A model generated the notes under the pieces. It was not told where the DNA came from. It was given only the letters and a program-made list of their open reading frames with translations, and did no database searches. Below, in pieces: positions 25,333 through 35,673 of a stretch of 64,000 bases of DNA; the stretch's first letter is position 1; every line of letters starts with the position of its first letter. Position numbers and translations under genes: made by a program. The DNA is from Tetracladium setigerum (taxonomy: Eukaryota > Ascomycota > Leotiomycetes > Helotiales). Where the stretch lies: positions 1,922,001-1,986,000 of the forward strand of contig PZJY01000011.1 in NCBI GenBank assembly GCA_031472005.1, read 5' to 3'.

Positions 25333-26729
25333 TCACTTCTTCCCGAAAAGCTCCTTATTAAACTTCTTAAAGGCAGGCGTCTTTCGGTCTCGAAGCCTAC
25401 GAGCTAGAAGACCCTCGTCCTTCGTATCCTCGGCATCTATAGCAGCGAAGTCAATATTAAAAGTAGTAACTAAAACCTCCTTTTCCTTTTCCTTAATAGT
25501 TAGAGGGCTAGTGGCCTTAGTGATAGGAGTGACTTTAATGTTCTTAGCGAAGCCCTTACGACTAGGTGGGCAAGGAGAGGTAGCATCGGTGGGGGGCCGG
25601 CGTCCTTAGAAGGCTTAATAAAGGAATTCTTAATAGGAGTGGCGAATTCGGAGTCAGACTTTATTAGCTGCAAGGCTTCGTCGTAGTCCTTATTTAGGAT
25701 GTCGTCGATGAAATTGCTATAAGCTATACGAGGGATAAGTACCATTAGGATTAAATTTCCGCTAAGATTAAAAAGACGATTAAACTTAAAGTAATTACGA
25801 GCGACTTAATAAGGAACGTTCTTCTTTTAAGAATATATAGAAAGTTTACCTTTAACTTTTCGGCTAACGATAAAGAGAGAGTAAAGCTCGTTACTAGTGC
25901 GTGTGACGGTGCTATCCTTATAATGAACGAAAACCTTCTAATCGAAAGCTAGAATAGCTTATATAACGGTCTTTCCGCTAACTTATCCTACTGGCGGTTC
26001 CTTATCGGATTCCTTCACCTTATCCTTAGATTTCTTCTCCTTCTTAATTCTCTTAGTTAGGGTAGCGCCGTTATTAATAGAGTCGTCCTTAGTCTTAATC
26101 TTCTTCGATTTAACGGGAGTCTTTCGGTCGTAAACGCCGTCGCTAGAGGAGGAGGAAACCTTAATAACCTTACGAAAAGCCTAGCCGTCACTAGTAAGGG
26201 CTACTAGAATGGCTAGAGGTCTAAATAAGCTAGGGTTAACGAGGGCCTAGTTATCGACTGCCTTCTTAATGCTTATCTTACGTTATCGTCTATAAGTGCG
26301 TGGGCTAAAGGAGTCGCCGTTTATAAAAAGGTTAGCCTTTACCTAATCGCCGAATTTGCTATCCTCGATGAATTCCTCGACGGTCATGCCAGGAATATCA
26401 TTCACTCTAATCAATCTATAGAAAATTCAACCCTTATAATGGACGCAAGTGCTATCGTGGTCGAGAAGCGGCTCGCCCCGGTGAGGTGCAGAGAAGCGGT
26501 GGTAAGGGCCTTAGACGAATGGAAGTTAGAGACACTCGAGGTGAAGTCTAGTGATAAAGCCTGCCTCGAGTGCGACGCAGAGCAAGCCGACGGCACGATC
26601 CTCAACGAGTGTCTTTAAGTATAATCCGTCCATAATTTAATCCGCTAAATCGAGGATATAAACCTTATTAGGACTAACGACGAGCATAGTAAGTCTGTTC
26701 TGAACTTCGAGGGGTACGACTAGAGCCAT
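25333..26729 (-). pseudogene. Cassette gene X2, antisense to the element, unknown protein
   Basis: On the - strand, ATG at 26727-26729 opens MALVVPLEVQNRL. The frame runs, with RIP stops, through GMTVEEFIEDSKFG, a Lys/Ser-rich basic region, ILNKDYDEALQLIKSDSEF (about 25640-25720) and a basic C-terminus TPAFKKFNKELFGKK ending at TGA 25333-25335. The total is 1397 nt; one additional base in the G6 run at 25591-25596 makes 466 codons and joins the two halves. No known domain is recognised. A gene facing opposite to gag-pol is unusual inside a retroelement. It is divergent from X3. Confidence 0.6.
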
Positions 26730-27046
26730 TTCGATCGAAGTAGCGATTATAATAATAAAGTGTTTAGTGGAGAAAAATAATGAGAGGAAGTTAAGTAAAG
26801 AGGAGTACGGCGCGGGGCCATAAGAATTTTAATAATAATAAGGAAGAAAAAGAAAGGAAAGAAGGAGCCGCTAAAAATCTAATATTAAAAGAAAAAGTAA
26901 GCCCTAAAGGCGTGCGTGAATAGTTAGCGCTATAACGCGTTACTAAGAAATCGCTAATTATAAAATAAAAATCAGGCTACGGCCTTTAGCTTTCTCTTTC
27001 TTTATTATTTATTCTTTTTTATAAGTACTTACCTTTTTATTACATA
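26730..27046. promoter_or_regulatory. Divergent spacer between X2 and X3
   Basis: 317 nt separate the two start codons. It is AT-rich with a pyrimidine-rich run just before the X3 start (about 26990-27040). By position it would hold the promoters of both cassette genes; no specific element can be named. Confidence 0.4.
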
Positions 27047-27748
27047 ATGGCCGACCAACTAATAATCAACGCTATAACTACGACGCTGGCCGATCTTAGC
27101 ACCTTAGCTAAAATTCGTGCTATTATCGATTAGTATTAAGAACCTAAGGCACGATACGAGATTTAGAGTTAAATTTAAGATAAGCTTTAGGAATTCTTTA
27201 AAGTAATGGATGAATTAGTATTAGACTTTTACGAGTATATAGTAGACGATAAATTATAAAAGATAAGAACCGACTATTAGGCTTTTAAGAAAGACTAGGA
27301 ATTTAAGTATTAAAAGCAGATCGCCGTGCACGTTAAACGAAATAAGCGCTAAGTAGCCCTCGTTAAAGTTATATCTCACTAAAAGCTTAACCTTACGGAG
27401 GTATTAGAATAGCTAGTCTAAAACGAGAAGGGAGAGAATTAGGTTATAAAACTTAATTATTTAGCGATAAAAAGAACTTTATAAGACACGAATCGGATTG
27501 TCAACCGCTTATTCCTCAACCGGATTAAGAAAGTTAAGAAGGGAATTAATAAAAAGCCTATTATTAAGCCCTAGGAACTAAAGCGAGCTAGATCCGCTAA
27601 TAACGACGACCTTATAGCCATTACCTTAGAAGAAGCGAATAAATTGAATTTAAGGGACTTCGGTTTTAGTTTCATATAAATTGGAGGAAACGCAAAGAGA
27701 TAGCAACCCCGCCTAGCATTACCTTAAGAGCCTCACTTATCATCGGGT

Positions 27749-27785
27749 GATTTCCTAAGCCTAGTCAAAAGTGAGGCTTAGGAAA
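27749..27785. repeat. Inverted repeat with loop, copy 3
   Basis: GATTTCCTAAGCCT at 27749-27762 pairs with AGGCTTAGGAAAT at 27773-27785 across a 10-nt loop. The arms are the same half-site as the palindromes at 23714 and 25193. It lies inside X3. Confidence 0.6.
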
Positions 27786-29635
27786 TAATTATTACCACCC
27801 TTAGTAGCCATTATGTATAGTAAGAAGTCGATTCCACCCCTAGTATAATAGCATTAAGCTTTATAATATTCTCATTTAAAAGGGACTTAGTCTATAATGC
27901 CGTAAATTAACTTGAACTTCCAGACGAATCAGAGTAAGAGGAAGAGGATAAGGAGGAATAAAGGTATAAAGATAATAAAATGATTAAAGGATCCTTAAGG
28001 AAGTGTAAATGCTCGGAAGATATTAATTAAAGTTAAAAGGAAAGAGTGTGGGCTAGAAGAGCTAGTGATATCGCTTAAGCACTTCGCCGCCTAGATTAAA
28101 TAATAAACTTTAAAGAAGTGTATTATAAACATATTTATACTATAAGTGTTATAATAGGTTTATAAATAAAAGGCTTAAAGGAAAGGGAAATTCGACATCG
28201 ATTGAAATATATCTACCGAAATAAAATAAAAATTATAATAATTAAAGCTCACGAAGAAAAGCATAAATGGTTCAGGCTATAATCCCGGCCCGCTCGAGTC
28301 GAAGATCTCCGAGGATGCTAGGCCTTTTAACACAATCCTTCCGACTATAAAGTCGCCTTAAATGTCGACTACTTACTATTAAAATTAAAAATTTAAAATA
28401 TAAACGACTAGATTAAGGACGGCTTAATGAATATCGATATATTTCAATGGATTACCGAGGATAAGGATTTAAGTAAGTGGCTATCTCTCGAATATAAAAT
28501 ATATACTCACTATCTTTAACCCATTAATAATAAAGCGAACTACGGGTAGCAGCGAAATTAGTTCTTTTCGATTATTTAACAACTCGTTAAATAGGATCCA
28601 ATATATTATATCGCGTACGTTACACTTCGACCTGATCACGCCTAGCGTTTGATTTTATACCCTTACTACACTAAGAATTAGCGAAAAGGGGATTTTACCT
28701 GGTTCCGATATATCGACATTAATATTCCTGAAATGCTATCAATAGGTCGAGGTGCTAACATAATGGAAGGATCTATTTCTTAGGATAACGAAACCGAAGA
28801 CAATTACACGATCATTCTGCCGAAGATACATAATATTCTTAGGTTAAGAGAATAATGGGAGGAAAATATTACACGAGGGCTATGTAAGGGCGACTTCGTA
28901 TATAAGGTGCACGATAAGATATTTATTAAGGCTAATGCAATTAAGTATTAAATAGATTAGAAAAAAGTTCCTTATAATGTTAAACAAGTCCGACTCACTA
29001 TGGTACAAATTCCTTATAATGCTAATGGCCCAGCCACTAGTCCTCGACGAACAATACTACCGTGGTTTATAAAGATCCAGGACGACCATAAGACTTTAAA
29101 GATTATTAAAAGCGAAACATAGACGTAGCTTTCAGAGTCACACCGTAATATAATCGCCCCACCCAAGACACCCTTAAGCTTCCCTAACAAGTACGGTGCT
29201 ATTCCCTACGCCTTCCCGCTATATATTAAACTACGATCCCTTAGGTTTCTATTTAATGCTTTAATTAGCCGCCGCCGCTAGGACACTACTAGTGTTCTTC
29301 GAGAGAGGGATTTACTATTAAAGGGATCGCTAAAAGATTTTACTAGCTTTATATAGAGCTATCGGGTCAGAGCACGTGCGGCCGCGCTAAAGGTATACCA
29401 ACTATTAAGAGAGTTAAAGATAAGCGTATATAGATATAGATTATATTTCTACTTAAAGGAAACGTATATTAATAAGGGATTGCCGCTACTTATATAAGAT
29501 CGTGAGCAAGCTACTCCTTATGCGGTGGATGAGTTAGCTAGGCTAATGGATAATCTAAAGTTCCTTAAAGAGGGATTCTTACACGCAAAATAACAAAATG
29601 GAATTTCATTGTTTTGCCGAGTCGAGGACGACTCC

Positions 29636-29653
29636 TCTTTTAAGGGGGGGCGA
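29636..29653 (+). promoter_or_regulatory. Element G polypurine tract
   Basis: TCTTTTAAG7CGA directly before TGTAGTGG (29655). It would prime plus-strand DNA synthesis. The preceding GTCGAGGACGACTCCTC resembles the sequence before the element F tract (CTCGAGGACGAGTTCC). Confidence 0.75.
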
Positions 29654-29654
29654 A

Positions 29655-29963
29655 TGTAGTGGTGAGGAATAAGAAGAGGGAGTGAGGAAGGGAGCTGCAG
29701 GAACTGGACTTCGGGTAAATAGTTTTTCCGTTCCGGCCTAGGAATATATATTCTTTATATATAATATACTCACCCCTTTCAATAAGAAAGGTAGGCCACC
29801 GAAAATAAACACCTTTTCGGCCTCATTTTGATTTATACGCTAATAGGAGCTAATTGCAAGAAGTCGAGTGCTATTTCCCCTACTAAATACTGATTAGCTT
29901 TAGCATCTTACCCCTCTAGTGCTGTCTCCTTAAGCACAGCACGACCGACATCTACCATTTACA
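29655..29963 (+). repeat. Element G 3' LTR
   Basis: 309 nt, TGTAGTGGTGAGG to CCATTTACA, followed by the CTAT duplication at 29964-29967. Confidence 0.85.
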
Positions 29964-29967
29964 CTAT

Positions 29968-30440
29968 TACTACTTTACACTTATTATATTAGTAGTTATA
30001 TTATATATAAGTCGACTAAAGAGCCACTTACGGACTTGTTATTAATACTAAGAGGGAAAGGAAAGGAATTATAAACGAAGAGAGTTACGAGAGCTATATA
30101 TATACTATCCGATAATAGCTAGTTCCTAATATTATGCGTAAGCGAATTATAAACTTATTCGCATTTAATTATCACTTATTAATAATAATATAATAATAAC
30201 TATTTAAGTATAGCGATATAAGCTAGTTATACGCCCGTTATTAATATCGTCGTTTATTATTATTATAATTAAGCGAGAAAATTGTTTATTATTATTATAT
30301 CACTTTATTAATTAGATTAATAATATTATCGAAACTAAGCCGTATCTCACTAGCGCTTCGAGCATTATACGATGCGATTAGTTACTCGTAATTAGTAAAT
30401 ACTAGGAACTCGAGGACGAGTTCCACTTTTAGGAGGGGGA
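29968..30440 (+). mobile_element. Element F 3' internal remnant
   Basis: AT-rich DNA with no frame I can follow, ending in CTCGAGGACGAGTTCC and a polypurine tract (TTTTAGGAGGGGGA, 30427-30440) immediately before the F LTR. Together with the gag-like stretch at 15386-16460 this makes F very short internally, so F may be internally deleted. Confidence 0.6.
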
Positions 30441-30739
30441 TGTGATGACTATTAACATATAACCTACACGTGACCATTAGGATCGCACCAGTACCGGGCC
30501 AGTTGCGGACTAGTCCCGATATATAAGCAGGAGCACTTAATAGCCTGGAAGTTACGGATGCCTTACGGCCTTATTACGGACATATATATAGCCCGGCCTT
30601 TAGCCACTTATTAATCGGTAGTTTTCTTCTTTTCTTAGTATTAGAGCCTATTATTACGACCGATCATTATTCACTAGCATATATCATTATATATCCCTGC
30701 TTTGATTACGTGATCGTACCGGTGAACAGTGCCGTTACA
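30441..30739 (+). repeat. Element F 3' LTR
   Basis: 299 nt, TGTGATGACTATTAAC to GCCGTTACA, matching the reverse copy at 13380-13678. It is the right border of the retrotransposon island. Confidence 0.82.
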
Positions 30740-31158
30740 AATATAATAGGAGAAAAGTCTGCCCTTTACGATGCTAATCCATTATACTCGTGATTTTGGT
30801 AGATTTAGGGCCACACGCGTTGTTTAAGATGATTTTCTCTTCGTTTAAAGCCATTGAGTAAAGAGATAATTAGTCACGTAACCTGTGCCAAGCCACTAAA
30901 ACTGTCGGAACGCAGGTTTTAGGAGAGTGCCAAGGCTTTCTTCCTTCTCTTCTAAGCTACAAAAGCTGTAATCTTAAATAATCCGCTAAATAGAAATAAG
31001 GATTATTTATAAAGTTTATATAAAGTTCTTGAAAGATATCCATTTATTAAAGGCATCTTTTTAACCCTATCTTTAAGCCTCTCCAAGAGATATTTCTCTT
31101 TGCCTTCTCAGGTTGCACTAGGCACTGGCTCTACTATAGGCTTCCGACAGATTGTTAC
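30740..31158. other. Island-to-gene transition, no gene seen
   Basis: Base composition shifts here from RIP-type AT-rich DNA to ordinary DNA. It contains the 3' flank of the WD40 gene and no repeat or open frame that I would call. Confidence 0.6.
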
Positions 31159-34100
31159 TCAACAAGAGGTAATGTTTCCAACTAATTTCTTACTGGCAGG
31201 CGGCTGTTTCCAATACTCGCCGCCATTCCTCCTTCTCACTTCCTTAACTTTGTCTTCTTTAAAAATCTCAAACAGCCCATCACCTGGGGTTATCTCTTCC
31301 TCCTCTCTCTCTTGTACGCTTAATAATAATCCATCCCATTCAATCTCCCACCTCTCTCTCCTCGCGCACTCCTTCGTTTCTAAACTCAATCCAGCTAAAT
31401 CCAGATCTAGCGCGATATTTCTCTGTTGATTCACCAAATCTCGTTTTTGCTTAAACAAGACTGGCGGTGGTAATATTTCCATTTTCAGCTCTCTCTCTCG
31501 CGGAATATAGACCTTCTCGCGTTGTTTATGAGCCCATTCAGGGAGCAAAGGGGCGGTGGAATCTTGATTGATGTGAGCTTCGTAGCGGAAAAGATTTGTT
31601 TCGGCGTAATTAGGACCTTGGATAGCGCCGATACATGGGTCGGGATGGATGCTGATCATGCCGCTTGAGACGAGTTTTTGTGATGTTTCAGGACCAGTTT
31701 GGATATCTGGCTCTGAGAAACTTGAATGACGGTGGTGATGGGTTTTTGGTGGTGGTGGTTCGGGATGGGGAATCAAAACTTTAGGGCGTTTTAAGCCCGA
31801 GGGTAGAATGGCACTGAGTTGGTGCAGGGGCGGACGCCGACCTTTAGTAGCGGTAGGAATAGCAGTGGTGACTTGGAAATTAGAGGGATCAATGATATCG
31901 CTGTCATCGACGCTCAAGAGATGCACTTTACCAGTTGCATCGCCAATTATTAAATGTGAGTAATTGGCCGAAAATGCACCAGCAGAGACACCGCCAGAGA
32001 CTGAAAGAACATCCCGGATGAAGGCATGGCCTGCGGGTGCGGTAACATCCCAGGCTTTCACTTTTCCGTCTGATGCCCCTGTGTAAAATCTGGTCTTATT
32101 TTGACCCCACGCGGCGAATTTCACACCGGAGTCGCCTTGTTCGCGGTCGACTTCGAACAGGGGATTATCAAGAGATTCTGAAGTGGTTAGTCATTTGATT
32201 TATAATATAAGTTAGGGGTTTTTCGAGTCATACCTCCGTGCTTTAAAATATGAATTGGTTGATCACCAAGAGCTGAGTCGTAGACATAGGTATTGCCATC
32301 CGTGCAACTAGCAGTTACATAAGAGTGCAGTCTAGAGTTCGGGCTTGATTTAATTAGCATATATCGCAGTTTTCAAGTAAATTTAGCACTTACAAAATCG
32401 TCAATTCATTGATATCGAGTGCGGGACAGTCGAGAACTTTCAGTGGGGTAAACGTCCCATTCTCGGTCTGGCCAAACATCCGAATCTGGGTCTTGGTTTG
32501 GTACATATCAAATATGCCGCATGGAGAGGTTGCAACCAAAAAGATCGGCTGTGTAGGGTGCCATAGTACCTCGAAAATATTCTGCGTATTCGCAGAAGTA
32601 ATACCGACTTCGCAATTCCTCTCAATGTCCCACAGACACAGCTCACCAGTATCTCTCTTGTCTTCTGGGATATCTAGGTCGTCGTCGGTAAGACTTCGTG
32701 GGGAGAAACCGACAAGAAGCAGGTAAGCCGCATTCAAAGACCTCCCCCACTGAATAGTCGCAGGGAAATATGCCCATTTTTCTTCGGTTCTTTCTAAACC
32801 TGCTCGGTCTTGCGTGCGAGCTCTATCACCACAATACGAGTCGAATACAGATTCCGTAACGTTGCTTTCGTTGATGGAATAAACACGGACGGCATCAAGA
32901 ATCACATCGGATGCCGTGGCGACTCTGTCATGGTGCTCAGATGTAACCACGAAATTGACCTTCCCTTCATGATACCATGCGCCGCACAGATTCAATTGAG
33001 AGCCATCCTGTGGTACGGACCACACTTTTACCGTCTGATCAAAACTAGCCGTAAAAGCAAGATTGGATGTTTGACTATAAGCGCTTGAGACTACCGAGGT
33101 GTAAAGCCAAGGAGCCTGAGTGTTACGCATAGATTGGAGCGCATTCTCGGCGTTTTCCTCTGTTGCTATTTCTGGTCTCGTGATCCGATGATTCGACACA
33201 GCTCGTAGGGTTTCAAAAGTTGTCGATCCTACAACCAAATTTCCAGGCTTGTTGTACTGCATGTTGTGATAGTCAGAATGTGCAGTTGCCCCGCAGATGA
33301 ACGCAGAGTCACTTGTCCATGTCATGGTTATGATATCACCACAACAATCTGTCCATTCGCTCTGTTGTATCAGCTCATCCTCAAGAAGTCCGGTAACCAT
33401 TTGCCTGAATGACCCTCTCCCATTGCAAATTCGAGATGGTGCTAAACCCGAGACCTCTCTTTGCATTAGTAACGTGGAAATCCGTAGTGCAGTCTTGCGC
33501 TTCGCTTTCACATCCAATCGGAGACTTTGAGGCGATTGTATTGAGATCTTTCCAGCGACAGCATCCTGCAAGAATGCGTTTATGGCACCCCGGTCTCTGC
33601 GCCGTAATAGATCGATCCCATCATGGTCATCTTGAGATGTAAGTGCAGAGTCCAGACCGCGGCGAACCTTTGCGATTACTTTAGCATCAGCACCAGCTAA
33701 GAGTAACGTGATCTTTTGGGCCAGATCAGGACCTAAGCCAACCCGAGACGCATCCTCGCCCTTTGCACCCATGGCAATGATGTAAATGATCTTTAACTCT
33801 TCCAGGCTAAAGTCAATATGAATGTTTGCCGTCTTTATAATCTCTTGATCACGCTTGGACATGTACACCTGACTGTTGTTCAGTCCTTGGCGTAATACCT
33901 CACGTTCACGATACCCTAGGTATGGCCGAGTGACAAGAGGTAGAGTGGCCGGTGCTCTAGAGATGCATTCCTTGAACTTGCTGGGTTTCATTATCGGGAC
34001 TTCCACCACGGGTCTCCTTTGCTCTGCGACAGGTTCCGGTCGCTGAACAGCAGGCATTGCTTGTTTTGGTGCTTGTGCTGGCAGCTTATCCCAAAGACTT

Positions 34101-35212
34101 GGTTTATGACGAACGCGCATGGCGGGCTTATGCTTGCGGGGCTGTCTAAGCTGATCGGTTTGATTGCCGGTGGTTCTTGGCTTAACGATCTCCAAGTCGG
34201 CAGTCTGATCAAGTGAAGTCGTTGGCGAGGACGAGTAATTCCGATTCAGCGATCTCATGTCGTTCTCAAAGAGCTCCTCAACATCAGATGAATTGCTGGA
34301 CTCGAATGACACTGAATGTGTTTGCCGAGGAGATCGAGGACGTGGGGGAAGGTTTGGAGATCGAGTCCGGGACATGGATTTGGGCCTGCTCAATGCTTCC
34401 ACCACATACTTTTCTGTAAGCTCCTGTGACCTCCTTGTTAGAATGGCTACATATTCCACGCAAAGTCTCTCCGCATCCGTAGTAGATTCGAAAAAGAAGC
34501 TTGGGTCCAACAATTTCTTCACTACCTTTTCCCTGATAATTCTAAGCTGACCTGCAGATAGAGTGTGCATGTATTTTGAAAGTGAGGAGTTGACGGCCTT
34601 GAGGAGTTCTTTCTTTTTGGCGTGACTTGTAATGGGTACTGGTTTTTGAATCTTCGCGCTGCTGGACATTGTAGGTTTGCCTGCCCCTTCCCTGCTCGCG
34701 CCATCAATTATGGTGGCCTTTGAGAACTGTTCAACCGCAGCTCTTCTGTATGTTGGAATGGGTGGTAAAATCGGAGCGCGTGAAAGGGGTTGCAATGGTC
34801 CATTATTCGTCTTCCTCCTCTTCGCGGGGTTCAGCGAATTATCAACAACATGCTGTGGGATCTCGTTGAACGAAGTCTGCACTAAGGAACGACGTGCTGA
34901 CGATGAGCTGTGATTCGGGGCATTTGATCTCTTTGCGCGACTGATTTCGCACGGGATAGATGTCGGAACGGAGGAGGTCTAATCGGGGGATGTGTCGGGA
35001 GAACATGGTAGGAGAAAGCGTTACCAGGATCAACTGGAACGAGTCGCTGTGCAGGAACATCTTCGTCGTCACTTAATGTCAGATCAATAACTTGTCCTCG
35101 TGGCGCTCTGCGGCATATTAGCATGGAGGGGAGATCGATGGAAGTGAAGCGCGTCGACGCGCTCGACCGTAAAGAGGGAGGATGCCTACCCTGACGGCCG
35201 CTGGTGCGCCAT
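31159..35212 (-). CDS. WD40-repeat protein with N-terminal SIM-like motif, function unknown
   Basis: Four exons on the - strand: 35190-35212, 32394-35107, 32234-32331 and 31159-32177; introns of 82, 62 and 56 nt have GT..AG ends, and phases agree for 1284 aa if one base is added in the G4 run at 34917-34920. The N-terminus (QVIDLTLSDDED, about residues 13-24) is a hydrophobic core followed by acidic residues, as in SUMO-interaction motifs. A long Arg/Ser/Pro-rich region follows. WD40-type repeats occupy about residues 600-1010, for example ASFDQTVKVWSV and GASDGKVKAWDV. The tail is charged. The alternative start ATG 35122-35124 avoids the first intron. Partner and pathway are not identifiable. 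Confidence 0.78.
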
Positions 35213-35269
35213 AATACCCCGAATCAACAAACAGAAACAGAAATTAAAAGTAGTAGAAATCCTCGCATA

Positions 35270-35673
35270 TTATCGAGCTACAAGCAGAAGCTGTGGTGGG
35301 TTGTCGGCGTAAAGTTGAGAGTAGTTGGATGTTGCTGTTGGAGTGGCGTAGTCGCGCGATAGAGCCTCTTGATGCACTCTAATAATAGTGGGTCCTGCAT
35401 GAAAGGCGACAAGGCTGGGAACTAATGCTAAGAACCTGGAATGTGAACAATTCGTACAATACAACATAATATAACGTGAAGCTATAGTTTTCGGAAATCT
35501 GATCTTTAGGAATGGTTGTTGCATCTCAGATTTGGTAGGTTTTTTCACGTTGAGCACCAAGATACTGTAGCCACTTCAGCTTTCAAGAATTTACACCTGC
35601 GCAAGGCACGTTGACCTGTGAGCTCTAGGCTTGGCAAGGCTGACTGGATGCGTAAATAAGTGCCAGCGAACAT
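35270..35673 (-). CDS. Possible small gene, 80 aa
   Basis: Two exons, 35597-35673 (starting MFAGTYLRIQSALPSLEL) and 35270-35435 (ending NPPQLLLVAR before TAA), join in phase across a 161-nt GT..AG intron with acceptor TTCCAG. The N-terminus is basic and hydrophobic without acidic residues until Glu17, so mitochondrial targeting is conceivable. It ends 57 nt before the start of the WD40 gene on the same strand. I recognise no family, and the prediction rests only on splice-site and frame agreement. Confidence 0.35.

Larger units (their letters stand above)
27047..29659 (+). pseudogene. Cassette gene X3, 2OG-Fe(II) dioxygenase-like, RIP-inactivated
   Basis: A single frame of 870 codons from ATG 27047 to TAG 29657-29659 holds together without any indel, interrupted only by in-frame stops that fit CAA/CAG/TGG converted by RIP. 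The N-terminal part (MADQLIINAITTTLADL) is helical and charged. The C-terminal half (from about 28590) matches my memory of a fungal oxygenase family: GDFTWFRYIDINI at 28688-28726 (family form FRHIDLN; HxD now YxD through CAT-to-TAT), RGANIMEGSIS, a second His in ILPKIH (28829-28831), RRTILPWF at 29045-29068 (candidate 2-oxoglutarate-binding Arg), then NKYGAIPYAFP. The last codons overlap the polypurine tract and enter the LTR. The oxygenase label is an inference from motif spacing. Confidence 0.6.
16461..29963 (+). mobile_element. Element G: 13.5-kb Ty3/gypsy element with an accessory gene cassette
   Basis: Two direct 309-nt LTRs (TGTAGTGG to TTTACA/TTTATA) with a CTAT duplication bound a 13503-nt element. 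Internal order: leader, gag with protease in one frame (17526-about 19990), RT-RNaseH-integrase in another (about 20030-23457), a polypurine-like motif at 23458-23475, three additional decayed genes X1, X2 and X3 (23801-29659), a second polypurine tract (29636-29653) and the 3' LTR. Typical Ty3/gypsy elements are 5-8 kb, so about 6 kb is extra. The coding frames contain RIP-type stops. G is inserted in element F. Confidence 0.85.

Noticed and set aside
27047..29659. X3 as the C-terminal part of pol
   Set aside because: It has its own ATG, is separated from pol by X1 and the antisense X2, and shows no RT, RNase H or integrase motif.
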